This document shows positions 26,984 to 36,480 of a stretch of 64,000 nucleotides of DNA, one piece after another (position 1 is the first letter of the stretch; each line of letters begins with the position of its first letter). A program made the translations under genes and the position numbers. Below the pieces are notes generated by a model. The model made no database searches and was not told the DNA's origin. It was given only the letters and a program-made list of their open reading frames with translations. The stretch is from JAGLON01 sp041394985 (GTDB lineage Bacteria; Zixibacteria; MSB-5A5; GN15; JAAZOE01), in assembly GCA_041394985.1 (NCBI GenBank), contig JAWLBI010000001.1, positions 124,001 through 188,000 on the forward strand. Direction: 5' to 3'.

Positions 26984-29113
26984 CTATAGCTTTTCCAGGG
27001 CATCGAGGACGATTCCCGGTGTTAAGATTTCGGGTAACAGAATCGGTTCATCGGAATCGGGGGTATACAGCACGTACAGCGGTACGCTGTTGCGCCCGTA
27101 TGCTGCGAGCGCCCGCGCGATATCATCCGAGCGATTCGTCCAGTCGGCTTTGAAGGGGATAATGTCAAGATCATCGAATCGTTTCTGCACATCCTCGGAC
27201 GAGAACGCAACCTTTTCATTGACCTGACAACTGAGGCACCAGGCGGCGGTGAAATCGATGAATACCGGTTTGCCCGATTGACGTGCCTCGGCCAGCGCAT
27301 CACGACTGAAATTTTGCCAGGCGATGCCGTCGTCGGATGCGTTTTCTAATGCCCCCGGAGTCATGGCGAAGGCCGAGATACCCATTCCTCCGATAACGAA
27401 TGCGACCGCGATGACTGCAATCGCTGCCAGTCGTCCGACGCGGCGTGTTATGACTGCGGCGGCGGCGTGCCCCCAGCGGCCATATATCCAGGCAGCAATG
27501 GATATGAGAAGCAGAACGCCCATCAAAAAGACAAGGGCGGTCGAACCGGCTTGTGCTGCCAGCACCCAGCCCAGCCAGATGACTGTCGCGGCGAGGATGA
27601 ACCCCATGGCCTGCTTGAGTGTTTCCATCCATGCGCCCGGTTTGGGCACAAATTTTAAAAGCCCCGGAAAGGCCGACAACACCAGATACGGTGCGGCCAT
27701 ACCGAGGGCCAGCGATGTGTAAATCAGAAATGCCACGATCGCGGACTGCGTGAGTGAGAAACCGAGAGCCGCTCCCATAAAGGGCGCCGTGCAAGGTGTG
27801 GCTACCAGCGTCGCGGTTATACCGGAGACGAATGCGCTCGATGCGCCGGACTTTGCTTTGCCTGCCACCGAACCGGCGGCAACTGATAGGAATCCTATTT
27901 CAAAGACGCCAAACAGGCTCAATGCAAACAGGAACATAAAACCGGCCAGAATCATGACGAAGATCGGCGATTGCAGTTGGAATCCCCAACCAAGTTGTTC
28001 GCCGCCTGCCTGCAGCGTCAGCATGACACCGACGATCACCCAGAATGATACAAGAACTCCGGCGGTAAACAGCATGCCGTGCGACAGTGCGGCTTTTCTG
28101 CCCTGCCCGGCTTGATGGACAAGGCCGAGAACTTTTAATGATAATACCGGGAGCACACAAGGCATCAGGTTGAGGATCAATCCTCCGATGAACGCAAACA
28201 GCAGGGCCAGCGGCAGACTGGTCGATGCTGCGGCTACGACTTGCGGGGCCCGCGCATCATTCGGATAGGCGATTATGTCATAGTATTTGGTCTGACCATT
28301 CTGAGAAATCGCCAGAACTCCTGCGAGAGAGTCGGGATCTTTGGCGCTGTATTCCGATTGTGTCAGATGCAGTCTGAGTGTATCGCCGATCCTCTCGGGA
28401 TTCTGCGCGGCCGCATGATCTATGACCGCCTTGTCGGCGGCGAAGAATTCCAGACCGGCATCGGTCGGAATGTCATTATTGTGAACGAGTTCAAGCGTGA
28501 GCGATTTTTCGCCGGTCGTAAAACCGGTCGACCATGATTGCGGTAGTGGTAGCGGAATCCGATTGCGCATCGACACGAATCGGGCGATGTCCTGCGCATT
28601 GGCCGGCATGGCTGATTTCTTGACCGGGAGGGTCAGGCTCAGTTCGGCTTTGCCCGGCAGACATTCCTCTTTGCAGACCAACCAATCGGCTTGTGTCTTC
28701 AGCGTTATCGTTTGTCCGGGGGCATATGTAGACGGGATTGTGACCGTTAGAGGATAGAGCGCATCGCCATGATAGCCGTATGCTGCCAGCGGCCCGGAGA
28801 AGATACGAACCGGTGCGGGCCAGTTTATGTCGCTGACTGTTACTCCGGCAGGCAGTTCCCATTTCAGATGAGGCGGCAATCCGGCATCGCCGGGATTTTT
28901 CCAATAGACATGCCAGTGGTCGTCGGGGGCAATGAACAGTCCGACATCGAAGGTACTCCCCGGTGTAACTGCGGAGACATCGGCGATTAACTCGACGGTC
29001 ACCGGCCCGACTCGCTGCGGTTCCGCGGCCGAGGCGGCCGTATACAGCACTCCCGTCAGGAGCACGATAAAAAGAGCGACATATTTTCTGCAATGTAGAT
29101 TCATAACATCCAT
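26984..29113 (-). CDS. dsbD: Thiol:disulfide interchange protein DsbD family
   Basis: A 709-residue membrane protein that carries electrons from cytoplasmic thioredoxin to envelope proteins. Signal peptide to about residue 30. The N-terminal periplasmic domain has a CKEEC pair (Cys147, Cys151). The membrane domain (about 298-585) has the conserved Cys319 in LMPCVLPVL and Cys441 in ATPCTAP. The C-terminal thioredoxin domain has Cys626 and Cys629 in AWCLSC. All three redox pairs are intact. It is first of a pair with the downstream redoxin. Among its likely clients are cytochrome c maturation proteins, which matters given the multihaem clusters 10 kb away; that link is inference. Confidence 0.93.
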   Translation of the reverse strand: MDVMNLHCRKYVALFIVLLTGVLYTAASAAEPQRVGPVTVELIADVSAVTPGSTFDVGLFIAPDDHWHVYWKNPGDAGLPPHLKWELPAGVTVSDINWPAPVRIFSGPLAAYGYHGDALYPLTVTIPSTYAPGQTITLKTQADWLVCKEECLPGKAELSLTLPVKKSAMPANAQDIARFVSMRNRIPLPLPQSWSTGFTTGEKSLTLELVHNNDIPTDAGLEFFAADKAVIDHAAAQNPERIGDTLRLHLTQSEYSAKDPDSLAGVLAISQNGQTKYYDIIAYPNDARAPQVVAAASTSLPLALLFAFIGGLILNLMPCVLPVLSLKVLGLVHQAGQGRKAALSHGMLFTAGVLVSFWVIVGVMLTLQAGGEQLGWGFQLQSPIFVMILAGFMFLFALSLFGVFEIGFLSVAAGSVAGKAKSGASSAFVSGITATLVATPCTAPFMGAALGFSLTQSAIVAFLIYTSLALGMAAPYLVLSAFPGLLKFVPKPGAWMETLKQAMGFILAATVIWLGWVLAAQAGSTALVFLMGVLLLISIAAWIYGRWGHAAAAVITRRVGRLAAIAVIAVAFVIGGMGISAFAMTPGALENASDDGIAWQNFSRDALAEARQSGKPVFIDFTAAWCLSCQVNEKVAFSSEDVQKRFDDLDIIPFKADWTNRSDDIARALAAYGRNSVPLYVLYTPDSDEPILLPEILTPGIVLDALEKL

Positions 29114-29231
29114 TATAACCTGTCAACGGGAAATTTGTTCCACGCGTATAGCTGTGTAAATGGTTAATTGTTAAGGATATACCTCATATCGTACAGGGGG
29201 ATGTCCATGTTTCTCCCTTGGAAAGGAAACG

Positions 29232-29996
29232 ATGAAAACCAAAAATGCACTTATTATAGTTACCGCAGCCGTCGGGCTGTTTCTTGCGGCCGGATGCGGG
29301 TCGGGGGATGATGCGCCCAAGCTGGTCATGAAGGATAATTCGAAGACTCTTCAGGCGCAGCTCGATGCCAAAAGCGCGGAATTCATGGAAACGGCCCCTC
29401 CTGAACTGATTGAGACTTTTAATGAAGGTGTGAAGCAGGTGACCGAATCGGGTGTCATCCAGACAGCACTGAAGAAGGGCGATTCGGCCCCTGATTTTAC
29501 ATTGCCCAATGCTGAAGGAGAAAATGTCCGGCTAATGGATTTACTTGCCGACGGCCCGGTGATACTCACTTGGTATCGCGGCGGGTGGTGCCCGTATTGC
29601 AATATTCAGCTAAATGAATACAACCGCCGACTGGATGATTTCAAGAAATTCGGTGCGCAGCTCGTTGGCGTCAGCCCGGAAATTCCGGACAGTTCGCTGT
29701 CGACAAAAGAGAAATCCCTGCTGCACTTCCAGGTACTATCTGATGTCGGTAATCAAGTCGCTCGCAAGTACGGTATCGTGTATACGCTGCCCGATGTTGT
29801 TGCGGAAGTATTCAAGGGACGATTGGATTTGGCCGCATACAACCATGACAATTCCAATGAATTACCGCTGGCGGTGACCTATGTCATCGATACCGACCGG
29901 ACGATTCGGTATGCATTCATCAATGGTGATTACAAACAGCGCGCGGAGCCGGATGACATCATTGAGGCGCTGAAAACGATGGGAAATTCATATTGA
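29232..29996 (+). CDS. Peroxiredoxin-like lipoprotein
   Basis: A 254-residue AhpC/TSA-type protein, probably anchored in a membrane: lipobox LAAGC with Cys22. The domain starts about residue 80 (KGDSAPDFTLPN) and the active site is TWYRGGWCPYCN with Cys120 and Cys123, a CXXC rather than the single peroxidatic Cys of classical peroxiredoxins. This is the pattern of the PRX-like group often labelled peroxiredoxin-like. It is divergent from dsbD with a 118-base shared promoter region, so coordinated redox control is plausible. AAAGGAA precedes the ATG. Confidence 0.88.
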   Translation: MKTKNALIIVTAAVGLFLAAGCGSGDDAPKLVMKDNSKTLQAQLDAKSAEFMETAPPELIETFNEGVKQVTESGVIQTALKKGDSAPDFTLPNAEGENVRLMDLLADGPVILTWYRGGWCPYCNIQLNEYNRRLDDFKKFGAQLVGVSPEIPDSSLSTKEKSLLHFQVLSDVGNQVARKYGIVYTLPDVVAEVFKGRLDLAAYNHDNSNELPLAVTYVIDTDRTIRYAFINGDYKQRAEPDDIIEALKTMGNSY

Positions 29997-30009
29997 GAAA
30001 GCCATTTTC

Positions 30010-30172
30010 CCAAGGTAAAGCCTTGGGATACACAGTTTATATAAACGGCGGATGTGGACATCTGCCGTGCACAATACACACCCCGCCCTCGAAGACTCGG
30101 GCACCCCTCTCTAGAGGGGACGACAAGAGCGGATTGCCACGTCGTCCAGCAAGGCGGGACTCCTCGCAATGA
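30010..30172. repeat. Cluster of dispersed palindromes between convergent genes
   Basis: In order: CCCAAGGTAAAGCCTTGGG (30010-30028); GGCGGATGTGGACATCTGCC (30047-30066); CCGCCCTCGAAGACTCGGGC with CCCCTCTCTAGAGGGG (30082-30119); and an inverted CATTGCGAG unit (30134-30172) reading ATTGCCACGTCG to CTCGCAATGAC. The third module recurs inverted at 56321. Confidence 0.85.
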
Positions 30173-30226
30173 CTTGTGCTTCTTTTAAGTTCATCAACAG
30201 TCCCATTATTGAGGAGAGATAATCCA

Positions 30227-31480
30227 CTAAATCAATCGGCGCAATATCAACGATTTCGTAAATCGCTCACTATCGCGCTCGATTTCCAACTCAACCATCT
30301 TCCCTTCCCGGCGGAACAGCGGTATTAATTCATGGATATCGTACGATGCCGCAGGTTTGCCATCAATGGATAGAACCTTGTCTCCGACTTGCAGGCCGAT
30401 CTCGGATGCGGGGCTGTCGGGATAGACGATACTTACAATTCGCCAGTCACCTTCGCGCGTCGGTATGGTCTTCATGCCGGTCATATCATACTCGAATGGT
30501 TCATTGAAATCTCTATTCGGCGTGAAGTACATCTTTTGATGCGGATAATCGAAAATGATGTTAAAGCGCCGCATCAAATCCAATCCAAGCCAGGTATCGT
30601 GCATATTTACCGCAGCCGATTCCTCGGAAACAAAGGATGTCAGCATATTGTCCAATTTGTAATCGCCGATCGTCAATGATGAAACACGGCCTACGTGGCC
30701 GAGAATTTCGCCCAAAAGACCGAATCCCAGACTGGTCTTTATTGCATTAGCCGGAAGCGTAATATTATACTCGCCGCCGACGGACATTTCGAGCGCATTG
30801 TTGTAGCCCAAATCAAGTGACAGATTGCGATTAATGATGCGTCCGTCTTCAAGTTCGACAGTGGCGGGAATAGTCCAGGAGCCGTCGCCATTCGGGATAA
30901 GATCGACCGCCATTCCGGTGTCGGCAAAAACAAATTTCTCCGGCGGTATCAGAGTAATAATGCCATCCGTGAAATTGATATCGACGACGAAGTGTTTCAG
31001 GAAACAACCGCACACCTGACCGATACTCCCTGACCACTTCGTCGATGCCCCGGAGCTGGACGGCATGACGATCGCCTCCTGATCGTAGAATTCCACACCG
31101 GGGAAGCTGATCGTTACACCCGTAGCAACATCGGCTTGTATGGCATCACCATCGCCCACGCCTCCAATAGTGCCTTCCATTTCATAGGTAAAACCGAGCG
31201 AGTCGACTTCGGGGCCGCCCCAGAAGAGCAGTTGATCCCAGAGATATCCATTATCCAACAGCACATGTACTGATTTGCCGTTTATTTGTGCTCGCATGCG
31301 GATGTCGCCGCGATAAATTTCGAAAGGAATTTTGATCGTGCTGTCGGCATAAAGAATTTTATAGGTGCCGGGCGGCGGTCCGACAGGATCATCGGCTGCA
31401 TCTTCGGCATGAATAAAAGTTATCTGGGCCAGCAATACAAAAACGAGGAGAAGGATTCGTTTTGTCGGGTGTTGCATCAT
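30227..31480 (-). CDS. Exported aspartyl-protease-like protein with PDZ domain
   Basis: A 417-residue secreted protein. Signal peptide MMQHPTKRILLLVFVLL onward, cleaved near HAE. Two retropepsin-like halves follow, with candidate catalytic turns VLLDNGYL and LSLDLGYN; the canonical DTG/DSG is degenerate (DNG, DLG), so activity is uncertain. The C-terminus (about 330-410) is a PDZ domain with DSPASEIGLQVGDKVLSIDG. The ATG overlaps the upstream tetR stop codon as ATGA and has AAAGGAG before it, so the genes are translationally coupled. That coupling suggests the regulator controls this protein. Target is unknown. Confidence 0.82.
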   Translation of the reverse strand: MMQHPTKRILLLVFVLLAQITFIHAEDAADDPVGPPPGTYKILYADSTIKIPFEIYRGDIRMRAQINGKSVHVLLDNGYLWDQLLFWGGPEVDSLGFTYEMEGTIGGVGDGDAIQADVATGVTISFPGVEFYDQEAIVMPSSSGASTKWSGSIGQVCGCFLKHFVVDINFTDGIITLIPPEKFVFADTGMAVDLIPNGDGSWTIPATVELEDGRIINRNLSLDLGYNNALEMSVGGEYNITLPANAIKTSLGFGLLGEILGHVGRVSSLTIGDYKLDNMLTSFVSEESAAVNMHDTWLGLDLMRRFNIIFDYPHQKMYFTPNRDFNEPFEYDMTGMKTIPTREGDWRIVSIVYPDSPASEIGLQVGDKVLSIDGKPAASYDIHELIPLFRREGKMVELEIERDSERFTKSLILRRLI

Positions 31481-32115
31481 AGTGATTTGTCTCCTTTGCC
31501 GGAAATTCCCCGGCAAAATATCTGAATGAACTGCTCGACATATTCATCAGCCTTCACCTCCGCAAAAGAATAGGTCGGGGTGAACACGCGATTCAATATG
31601 CCTCGATATGAATTGAGAAACTGGCTGATCGTCATGTTGATATCGCAATCGCGGCGGATGGTACCGTCCTTGACTCCGAGTTTGAAAATGGCAATCAGGC
31701 CTTTGGCCAACTCGGTATTGATGTCCTCGAATTTCTCGAAGACCTCGTCTGATATTCCGATACGATTCACACCGCGGTAATCCCAGTAGAACTGCAGGTG
31801 TATTGAAGCCGGATTTCGTTTCACGTATTCATAGAGCGCCTGCGCCCAGGCGACCAGTTTGGCCAGCCCGGTGCCGGCATCGGCGACGGCGAGTTTTTGC
31901 TCCGCCCAGCGCAAGTGCATGTCCTCGATCAGGGCTTGCAGGCAGATATCATCCCGGCTGGTGAAATATGCATAGAGGGTTCGCCGGGTATATTCCGAGG
32001 CCTCGGCAATGTCCTCCATGGTCGTGTTTTCGATACCCTTGTCGGCAAAGAGCCGTTTAGCGGCATCGAGGATGAACTGTTGTCGAGTTTCTCGCTCGGC
32101 TGTCTTTCGAGTCAT
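31477..32115 (-). CDS. TetR family transcriptional regulator
   Basis: A 212-residue repressor. The N-terminal helix-turn-helix (residues 10-55, DAAKRLFADKGIENTTMEDI and YTRRTLYAYFTSRDDI) is typical of TetR; the remaining helices form a ligand-binding and dimer domain. GCGGAG precedes the ATG. A near-perfect operator-like palindrome lies 12 bases upstream of the start codon, overlapping the promoter-proximal region, so autoregulation is very likely. The downstream PDZ protein gene overlaps its stop codon. Ligand unknown. Confidence 0.92.
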   Translation of the reverse strand: MTRKTAERETRQQFILDAAKRLFADKGIENTTMEDIAEASEYTRRTLYAYFTSRDDICLQALIEDMHLRWAEQKLAVADAGTGLAKLVAWAQALYEYVKRNPASIHLQFYWDYRGVNRIGISDEVFEKFEDINTELAKGLIAIFKLGVKDGTIRRDCDINMTISQFLNSYRGILNRVFTPTYSFAEVKADEYVEQFIQIFCRGISGKGDKSL

Positions 32116-32126
32116 GGTTTCTCCGC

Positions 32127-32145
32127 ATTACACATAATGTGTAAT
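32127..32145. promoter_or_regulatory. Putative TetR-family operator
   Basis: ATTACACAT, one central A, ATGTGTAAT: a perfect 9-bp-arm inverted repeat immediately upstream of the tetR-family gene and its ribosome-binding site. Size and symmetry fit a TetR dimer site. It may also affect the divergent hydrolase gene starting at 32207. Confidence 0.75.
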
Positions 32146-32206
32146 ATATAACACAATACGAGTATATACAAGTAAAGTTTCATATTCTTAGTCATTGTTA
32201 TAGAAG

Positions 32207-33223
32207 ATGAATGCTGCTATATATTGGCTAATGAGAAGATATCGGAGGAAAGCTGTTGCTGTCAGGCGGATCCTGCAGATATGCGCCGCCTTAGTCATAG
32301 TAGGATTCCTGGCCTTGAATATCCTTGCTTATTTTCATGCCAAATCAATGGTGTGTTTTGAAGCGACACAATCCGACACGACTTCGCCCGAATCGATGAC
32401 ATTTTTTCAAAAGATGAAAACGCTCCTGGCCGGTGTAAGCATCGCTCGGCCGACGATGCCGGCTGCGCTACAGGATTCGATATTGCCATATGAGCATATT
32501 CGAATTGCAGTCGATAGCGGATTGTATCTCGGTGCACTCTACCGGGCCGCTGACAGTGGTAAAGTTATCGTATTGCTGTTTCATGGATACAAGGCTGAAA
32601 AATCCTGCCTTTTAAAGGAAGCGGAGCTGTTTCATGAAATGGGATATGGGATATTACTAATCGATTTCAGGGGAAGCGGCGAGTCCTCCGAATCCTATAC
32701 CACGGTTGGGTATTTTGAAGCCGAAGATGTGACTGCTGCGTTTAACTACAGTCGAGATAGTCTTGGATACCAGGAAAGTATTTTATATGGTCAATCGATG
32801 GGAGGGGCGGCCATCCTCCGTGCGATTGCGGTCGATGAAATTTCGCCGGAGGCCATCATTATCGAATCCGTATTTGACCGAATGCTCACGACGGTTGAGC
32901 ATCGCTTTGAAGCCATGGGGATTCCTGTATTTCCGACGGCAAATCTGCTTGTCTTTTGGGGCGGCCGGCAATTGGGCTTTGACGCCTTTGATAATAATCC
33001 GATCGATTATGCTGCATCGGTAAACTGCCCTGCGCTTTTCCTGCATGGCGAAAATGACACAAGGGCATATTTACGAGAAGGTCGGGCGGTGTTTGATAAT
33101 ATTCCTTCGCAGAAGTATTTCGTCCCATTTGAGAATATCGCGCACCAATCTATCGCTGATGCAGCTACGAATAAGTGGGAGGCTTCAGTCGATGAGTTTC
33201 TGCAATCTTTGCCGCACGAGTAG
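32207..33223 (+). CDS. Membrane-anchored alpha/beta hydrolase
   Basis: A 338-residue protein with an N-terminal membrane anchor (about residues 23-43) and an alpha/beta-hydrolase domain. The nucleophile elbow is YGQSMGG; oxyanion-region LLFHGYKAEKS, LLIDFRGSGESS, acid GENDTR and a His in ENIAHQS complete a plausible triad. It resembles the family of Bem46/serine-aminopeptidase-like hydrolases. It is divergent from the tetR-like gene and 62 bases from its operator, so may belong to the same regulon. Substrate not evident. The start has only a weak ribosome-binding site; an in-frame ATG seven codons later is possible. Confidence 0.82.
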   Translation: MNAAIYWLMRRYRRKAVAVRRILQICAALVIVGFLALNILAYFHAKSMVCFEATQSDTTSPESMTFFQKMKTLLAGVSIARPTMPAALQDSILPYEHIRIAVDSGLYLGALYRAADSGKVIVLLFHGYKAEKSCLLKEAELFHEMGYGILLIDFRGSGESSESYTTVGYFEAEDVTAAFNYSRDSLGYQESILYGQSMGGAAILRAIAVDEISPEAIIIESVFDRMLTTVEHRFEAMGIPVFPTANLLVFWGGRQLGFDAFDNNPIDYAASVNCPALFLHGENDTRAYLREGRAVFDNIPSQKYFVPFENIAHQSIADAATNKWEASVDEFLQSLPHE

Positions 33224-33328
33224 AAAGGGTTGGGACACCAGTGATGGATGAGTACCGGACCTGTTAATTTACGAACTCTTAATGCCGATTTTGCGGCACA
33301 TTATGGGGTTTTAATCGTTTAAGGTCAT

Positions 33329-34411
33329 ATGCCTTCGGGAATACTGCTTGTCATCGGAATCGCGGCGCTGATTTACGGCGCAGAGTTGCTGGTCAGGAAT
33401 GCATCGCGACTGGCGGCCATGTTCGGCCTGTCGCCGCTTGTCATCGGTTTGACTATTGTTGCCTTCGGCACCAGTGCGCCGGAGTTGGCAATTGCCGCCG
33501 CGGGTGCGCTCAGTAATCACGCCGACACGAGCCTCGGTAATGCTGTCGGTAGTAATATTTTCAATATCTTTTTTGTTCTCGGGCTCGTCTCGATATTCTC
33601 CCCCCTCGGTGTAAAAAAGCAGATCATCAAACTCGATGCGCCCATCATGGTCGGCGCCAGCCTGCTGTTTTATTATTTCATTTTCGATGGTGTGCTCACG
33701 AAATCAGAAAGCGCCGTACTCATGGCACTTCTTGTCGCGTATACGTCGTTTACGTTCTTTATATCGAAAAGAGAAAACAGCGCTGCTCGTGAAGTGCAGT
33801 CCGCGGATGAGCAGGCAACTCGACCGGCAGGAACGAGGCCCTGGCTGTCTGCTGTGTTGATAGTCGTCGGCATTGTTTTACTTGCGCTGGGGTCGGACTG
33901 GACGGTGACCGCAGCGACGGCTATGGCTAGGACCTTTGGAGTCAGTGAACTGGTCATCGGGCTGACGATTGTTGCGATCGGAACATCACTGCCTGAACTG
34001 GTAACGTCACTGGTGGCAATCCGAAATAGAGAACATGACATGGCAGTAGGAAATATCGTCGGCAGCTGCATTTTTAATATCCTGGCAGTCGTACCGGTCA
34101 TGTCACTGTTTGCAAGCGGCGATATTACAATATCTTCCGCGGCATTGACGTTCGACATCCCGATTCTTTTGGCGGCGGCAATTGTCTCGCTGCCGATTTT
34201 CTTTACCGGTTACCGGATATCTCGTTGGGAGGGTGTGCTGTTTCTTTTCTGGTATCTCGCCTATATTGCCTATGTCTTTCTCCATACGGCGGAGCAGGAA
34301 ATGCTGCAGTCGTTCGAAAGGGCACTAGTAACTATTATCCTGCCCGCCACCGTCATAACATTGATCGTTATAACATGGCGAAGCCTGAAAAAAGAGCATT
34401 TTACATCATAG
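33329..34411 (+). CDS. Calcium/sodium antiporter, CaCA family
   Basis: A 360-residue inner-membrane cation exchanger. The two alpha-repeats are clear: GLTIVAFGTSAPELAIAAAG with GNAVGSNIFNIFF, and GLTIVAIGTSLPELVTSLVA with GNIVGSCIFNIL. These carry the acidic and polar residues that coordinate Ca2+ and Na+. The layout is five helices, a charged loop (about 145-170), then five helices, as in YrbG and archaeal NCX. It is preceded by an intergenic gap of 105 bases and appears monocistronic. Confidence 0.92.
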   Translation: MPSGILLVIGIAALIYGAELLVRNASRLAAMFGLSPLVIGLTIVAFGTSAPELAIAAAGALSNHADTSLGNAVGSNIFNIFFVLGLVSIFSPLGVKKQIIKLDAPIMVGASLLFYYFIFDGVLTKSESAVLMALLVAYTSFTFFISKRENSAAREVQSADEQATRPAGTRPWLSAVLIVVGIVLLALGSDWTVTAATAMARTFGVSELVIGLTIVAIGTSLPELVTSLVAIRNREHDMAVGNIVGSCIFNILAVVPVMSLFASGDITISSAALTFDIPILLAAAIVSLPIFFTGYRISRWEGVLFLFWYLAYIAYVFLHTAEQEMLQSFERALVTIILPATVITLIVITWRSLKKEHFTS

Positions 34412-34547
34412 GCCACCTGTAATCCCTGCTCGACTTCTCCCTATACCAATTTAGATGTTGCAACAAATCCACATTTGCCGTACTATATAGTGTAATTCAT
34501 CGGAGCACGGAATGGTTTATCCATGTCATAAAATTCAGGGGGTCTGA

Positions 34548-35681
34548 ATGGATACTCATTTTGCTTCGGCTGAACGATCCGACAATGCTGAGTTGCGCCA
34601 GGAAATAGATATTATCAGCAATAATGCCGTGATCGATGGCCTGATGAACATCGTCAGCGGTCTCTTGGCCGTCCTCAATGAACACCGGCAGATTTTATCG
34701 GTTAATCAGAGGTATCTCGACTTTTTCGGCATTCCCGATGCCCGCAGTGTCTTTGGCCTCCGCCCCGGTGAAAGCGTTAATTGTATCCATGCGAATGACG
34801 AGCCGGGCGGGTGCGGAACATCGAAGTTTTGCTCATCATGCGGCGCGGCAATATCAATTGTCTCGGCCCTGGGAACGAATCAACCGTCCGAGCGTACCTG
34901 CGCGGTAACCGCCAAACGTAATGGGCAGAACATCGATTTATTTTTCAAAGTCCGATCGCATCCTGTCATGATAGACGGACAGAGATTCATTCTCATCTTT
35001 CTCCTCGATATCACGCGCGAGCAAAAATGGGCGGCAATGGAGCGCGTTTTCTTTCATGACATTAACAATCTCATCAGCGCCCTCATCGGCAAAACCGATC
35101 TCATGCTTGTTGAACCGGAGAACAATCTCCGGCAGATGGCATATGATGTCAATGATCTGGCCGGCCGACTGATGAAGGAAATCGAAGTGCAGAAACAGTT
35201 GCTGCACACAGGTGTCTTCTCATATCAACCGTTCATCCACCAAATAACGGCCCGGGATATTATTAAGAACCTTCAGTGTGATATGTCCGAACACCCGGCG
35301 GCCAAAGGGAAACATATAACATATCCTTCCGATGTACCGAACGTTGTACTTGAATCCGACATGTTGCTCATCAGCAGAATCATGAATAACATGCTCCTCA
35401 ACGCGCTCGAAGCATCAGGTGAGAATGATACGATACGAGTATCCGCACGGAATGAAAATGGTTGTCTCACGTTTTCGGTCTGGAATCGCCAGGTAATCCC
35501 GGAGATTATGCGGCATCGCATCTTTCAGAGAAACTACTCCACGAAAGATGGTACGGGGCGGGGCCTCGGGCTTTATTCGATCAAGTTATTCGGCGAGGAA
35601 GTACTCGGCGGTAAAGTCGGCTTCAATTCATCGAATGGTGAGGGCACGGAATTTTACCTGGAATTACCGGTCAAGAAATAG
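34548..35681 (+). CDS. Orphan sensor histidine kinase with Cys-cluster PAS domain
   Basis: A 377-residue cytoplasmic kinase without membrane segments. A PAS-like domain (about 28-155) contains four Cys at 79, 89, 95 and 98 within NCIHANDEPGGCG and FCSSCG, plus Cys118. The phospho-acceptor is His170 in VFFHDINNL. The ATPase domain has an N-box MNNMLLNALEASG and a G-box GTGRGLGLYSIK. The Cys cluster could hold an iron-sulfur centre, zinc or a redox switch, so the kinase may sense redox state; similar Cys-bearing PAS kinases occur in anaerobic and iron-reducing bacteria. No response regulator is beside it. GGGGG before the ATG serves as ribosome-binding site. Confidence 0.88.
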   Translation: MDTHFASAERSDNAELRQEIDIISNNAVIDGLMNIVSGLLAVLNEHRQILSVNQRYLDFFGIPDARSVFGLRPGESVNCIHANDEPGGCGTSKFCSSCGAAISIVSALGTNQPSERTCAVTAKRNGQNIDLFFKVRSHPVMIDGQRFILIFLLDITREQKWAAMERVFFHDINNLISALIGKTDLMLVEPENNLRQMAYDVNDLAGRLMKEIEVQKQLLHTGVFSYQPFIHQITARDIIKNLQCDMSEHPAAKGKHITYPSDVPNVVLESDMLLISRIMNNMLLNALEASGENDTIRVSARNENGCLTFSVWNRQVIPEIMRHRIFQRNYSTKDGTGRGLGLYSIKLFGEEVLGGKVGFNSSNGEGTEFYLELPVKK

Positions 35682-35807
35682 CGAGTTCGATGCTGTCCTC
35701 CCGACTTTCACAATATTCCGAATCAAACAGGCCCATATTTTGTTGATTAATCCCTGTGAGAATTCGTATCGTATACCCAACAACGACAGGTAAAAGGAAG
35801 GATTGCT

Positions 35808-36305
35808 ATGAGTATTCGGTCCCTTGCCACCCTGGTATTCGTAGTCACGATCGTTTTTGCATGTGCAGGAGTCATTATGGCTGAACAGGATAAGACGCAA
35901 AAGATTCATTTCGAGGATTTTTCCGGGATGGTCGGTCATTGGGTCGGGCCGGGTTTCGGCGGTACCTGCGAGGAAACCTGGATGCCCGCATCGGGCGGGA
36001 GTATGCTCGGTACCTTCAAACTGATCAAAGACGGCAAGACTATTTTCAGTGAGCTCATGTGCATCACTTTCGAGGATAACGGTCCGGTCCTGAAGGTCAA
36101 GCATTTCTCCGGTGAATTCGTCGCCTGGGAGGAGAAGGATGAATATACGACATTCGCTTTTACGGAGAAATCCGGCGATTCGATCGTATTCTCCGGGCTG
36201 CACTATATTCTCCCCGATGCGAACACCATGGAAATCATCGTCGACATGAAGAGTAAGGATGGTTCGATACATCAGGAGACGATCTCCTGCAAGCGTCAGA
36301 AGTGA
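35808..36305 (+). CDS. DUF6265 family exported protein
   Basis: A 165-residue protein with a signal peptide ending near MAEQ. The mature part, HWVGPGFGGTCEETWMP and ASGGSMLGTFKLIKDGK, matches the DUF6265 family, a small lipocalin-like beta-barrel. Two Cys in the mature chain are Cys54 (GTCEE) and Cys85 (LMCIT), with a third near the end (SCKRQK). Monocistronic by position. Function unknown. Confidence 0.78.
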   Translation: MSIRSLATLVFVVTIVFACAGVIMAEQDKTQKIHFEDFSGMVGHWVGPGFGGTCEETWMPASGGSMLGTFKLIKDGKTIFSELMCITFEDNGPVLKVKHFSGEFVAWEEKDEYTTFAFTEKSGDSIVFSGLHYILPDANTMEIIVDMKSKDGSIHQETISCKRQK

Positions 36306-36480
36306 TGTTCAAATAAGGTATCCCTCGAAACACGAAAATCCCATTAAGCTCAGAATCTCCTGCCATTCGGCGACGTATGTGACAAACTATATCATTTGAA
36401 TATGCCTTTTTGGCTTGACTTCATCTGACATGCAGTCTACCATCCAATAGATACACTGTCAGTGTACGGGAGTGGATGCT

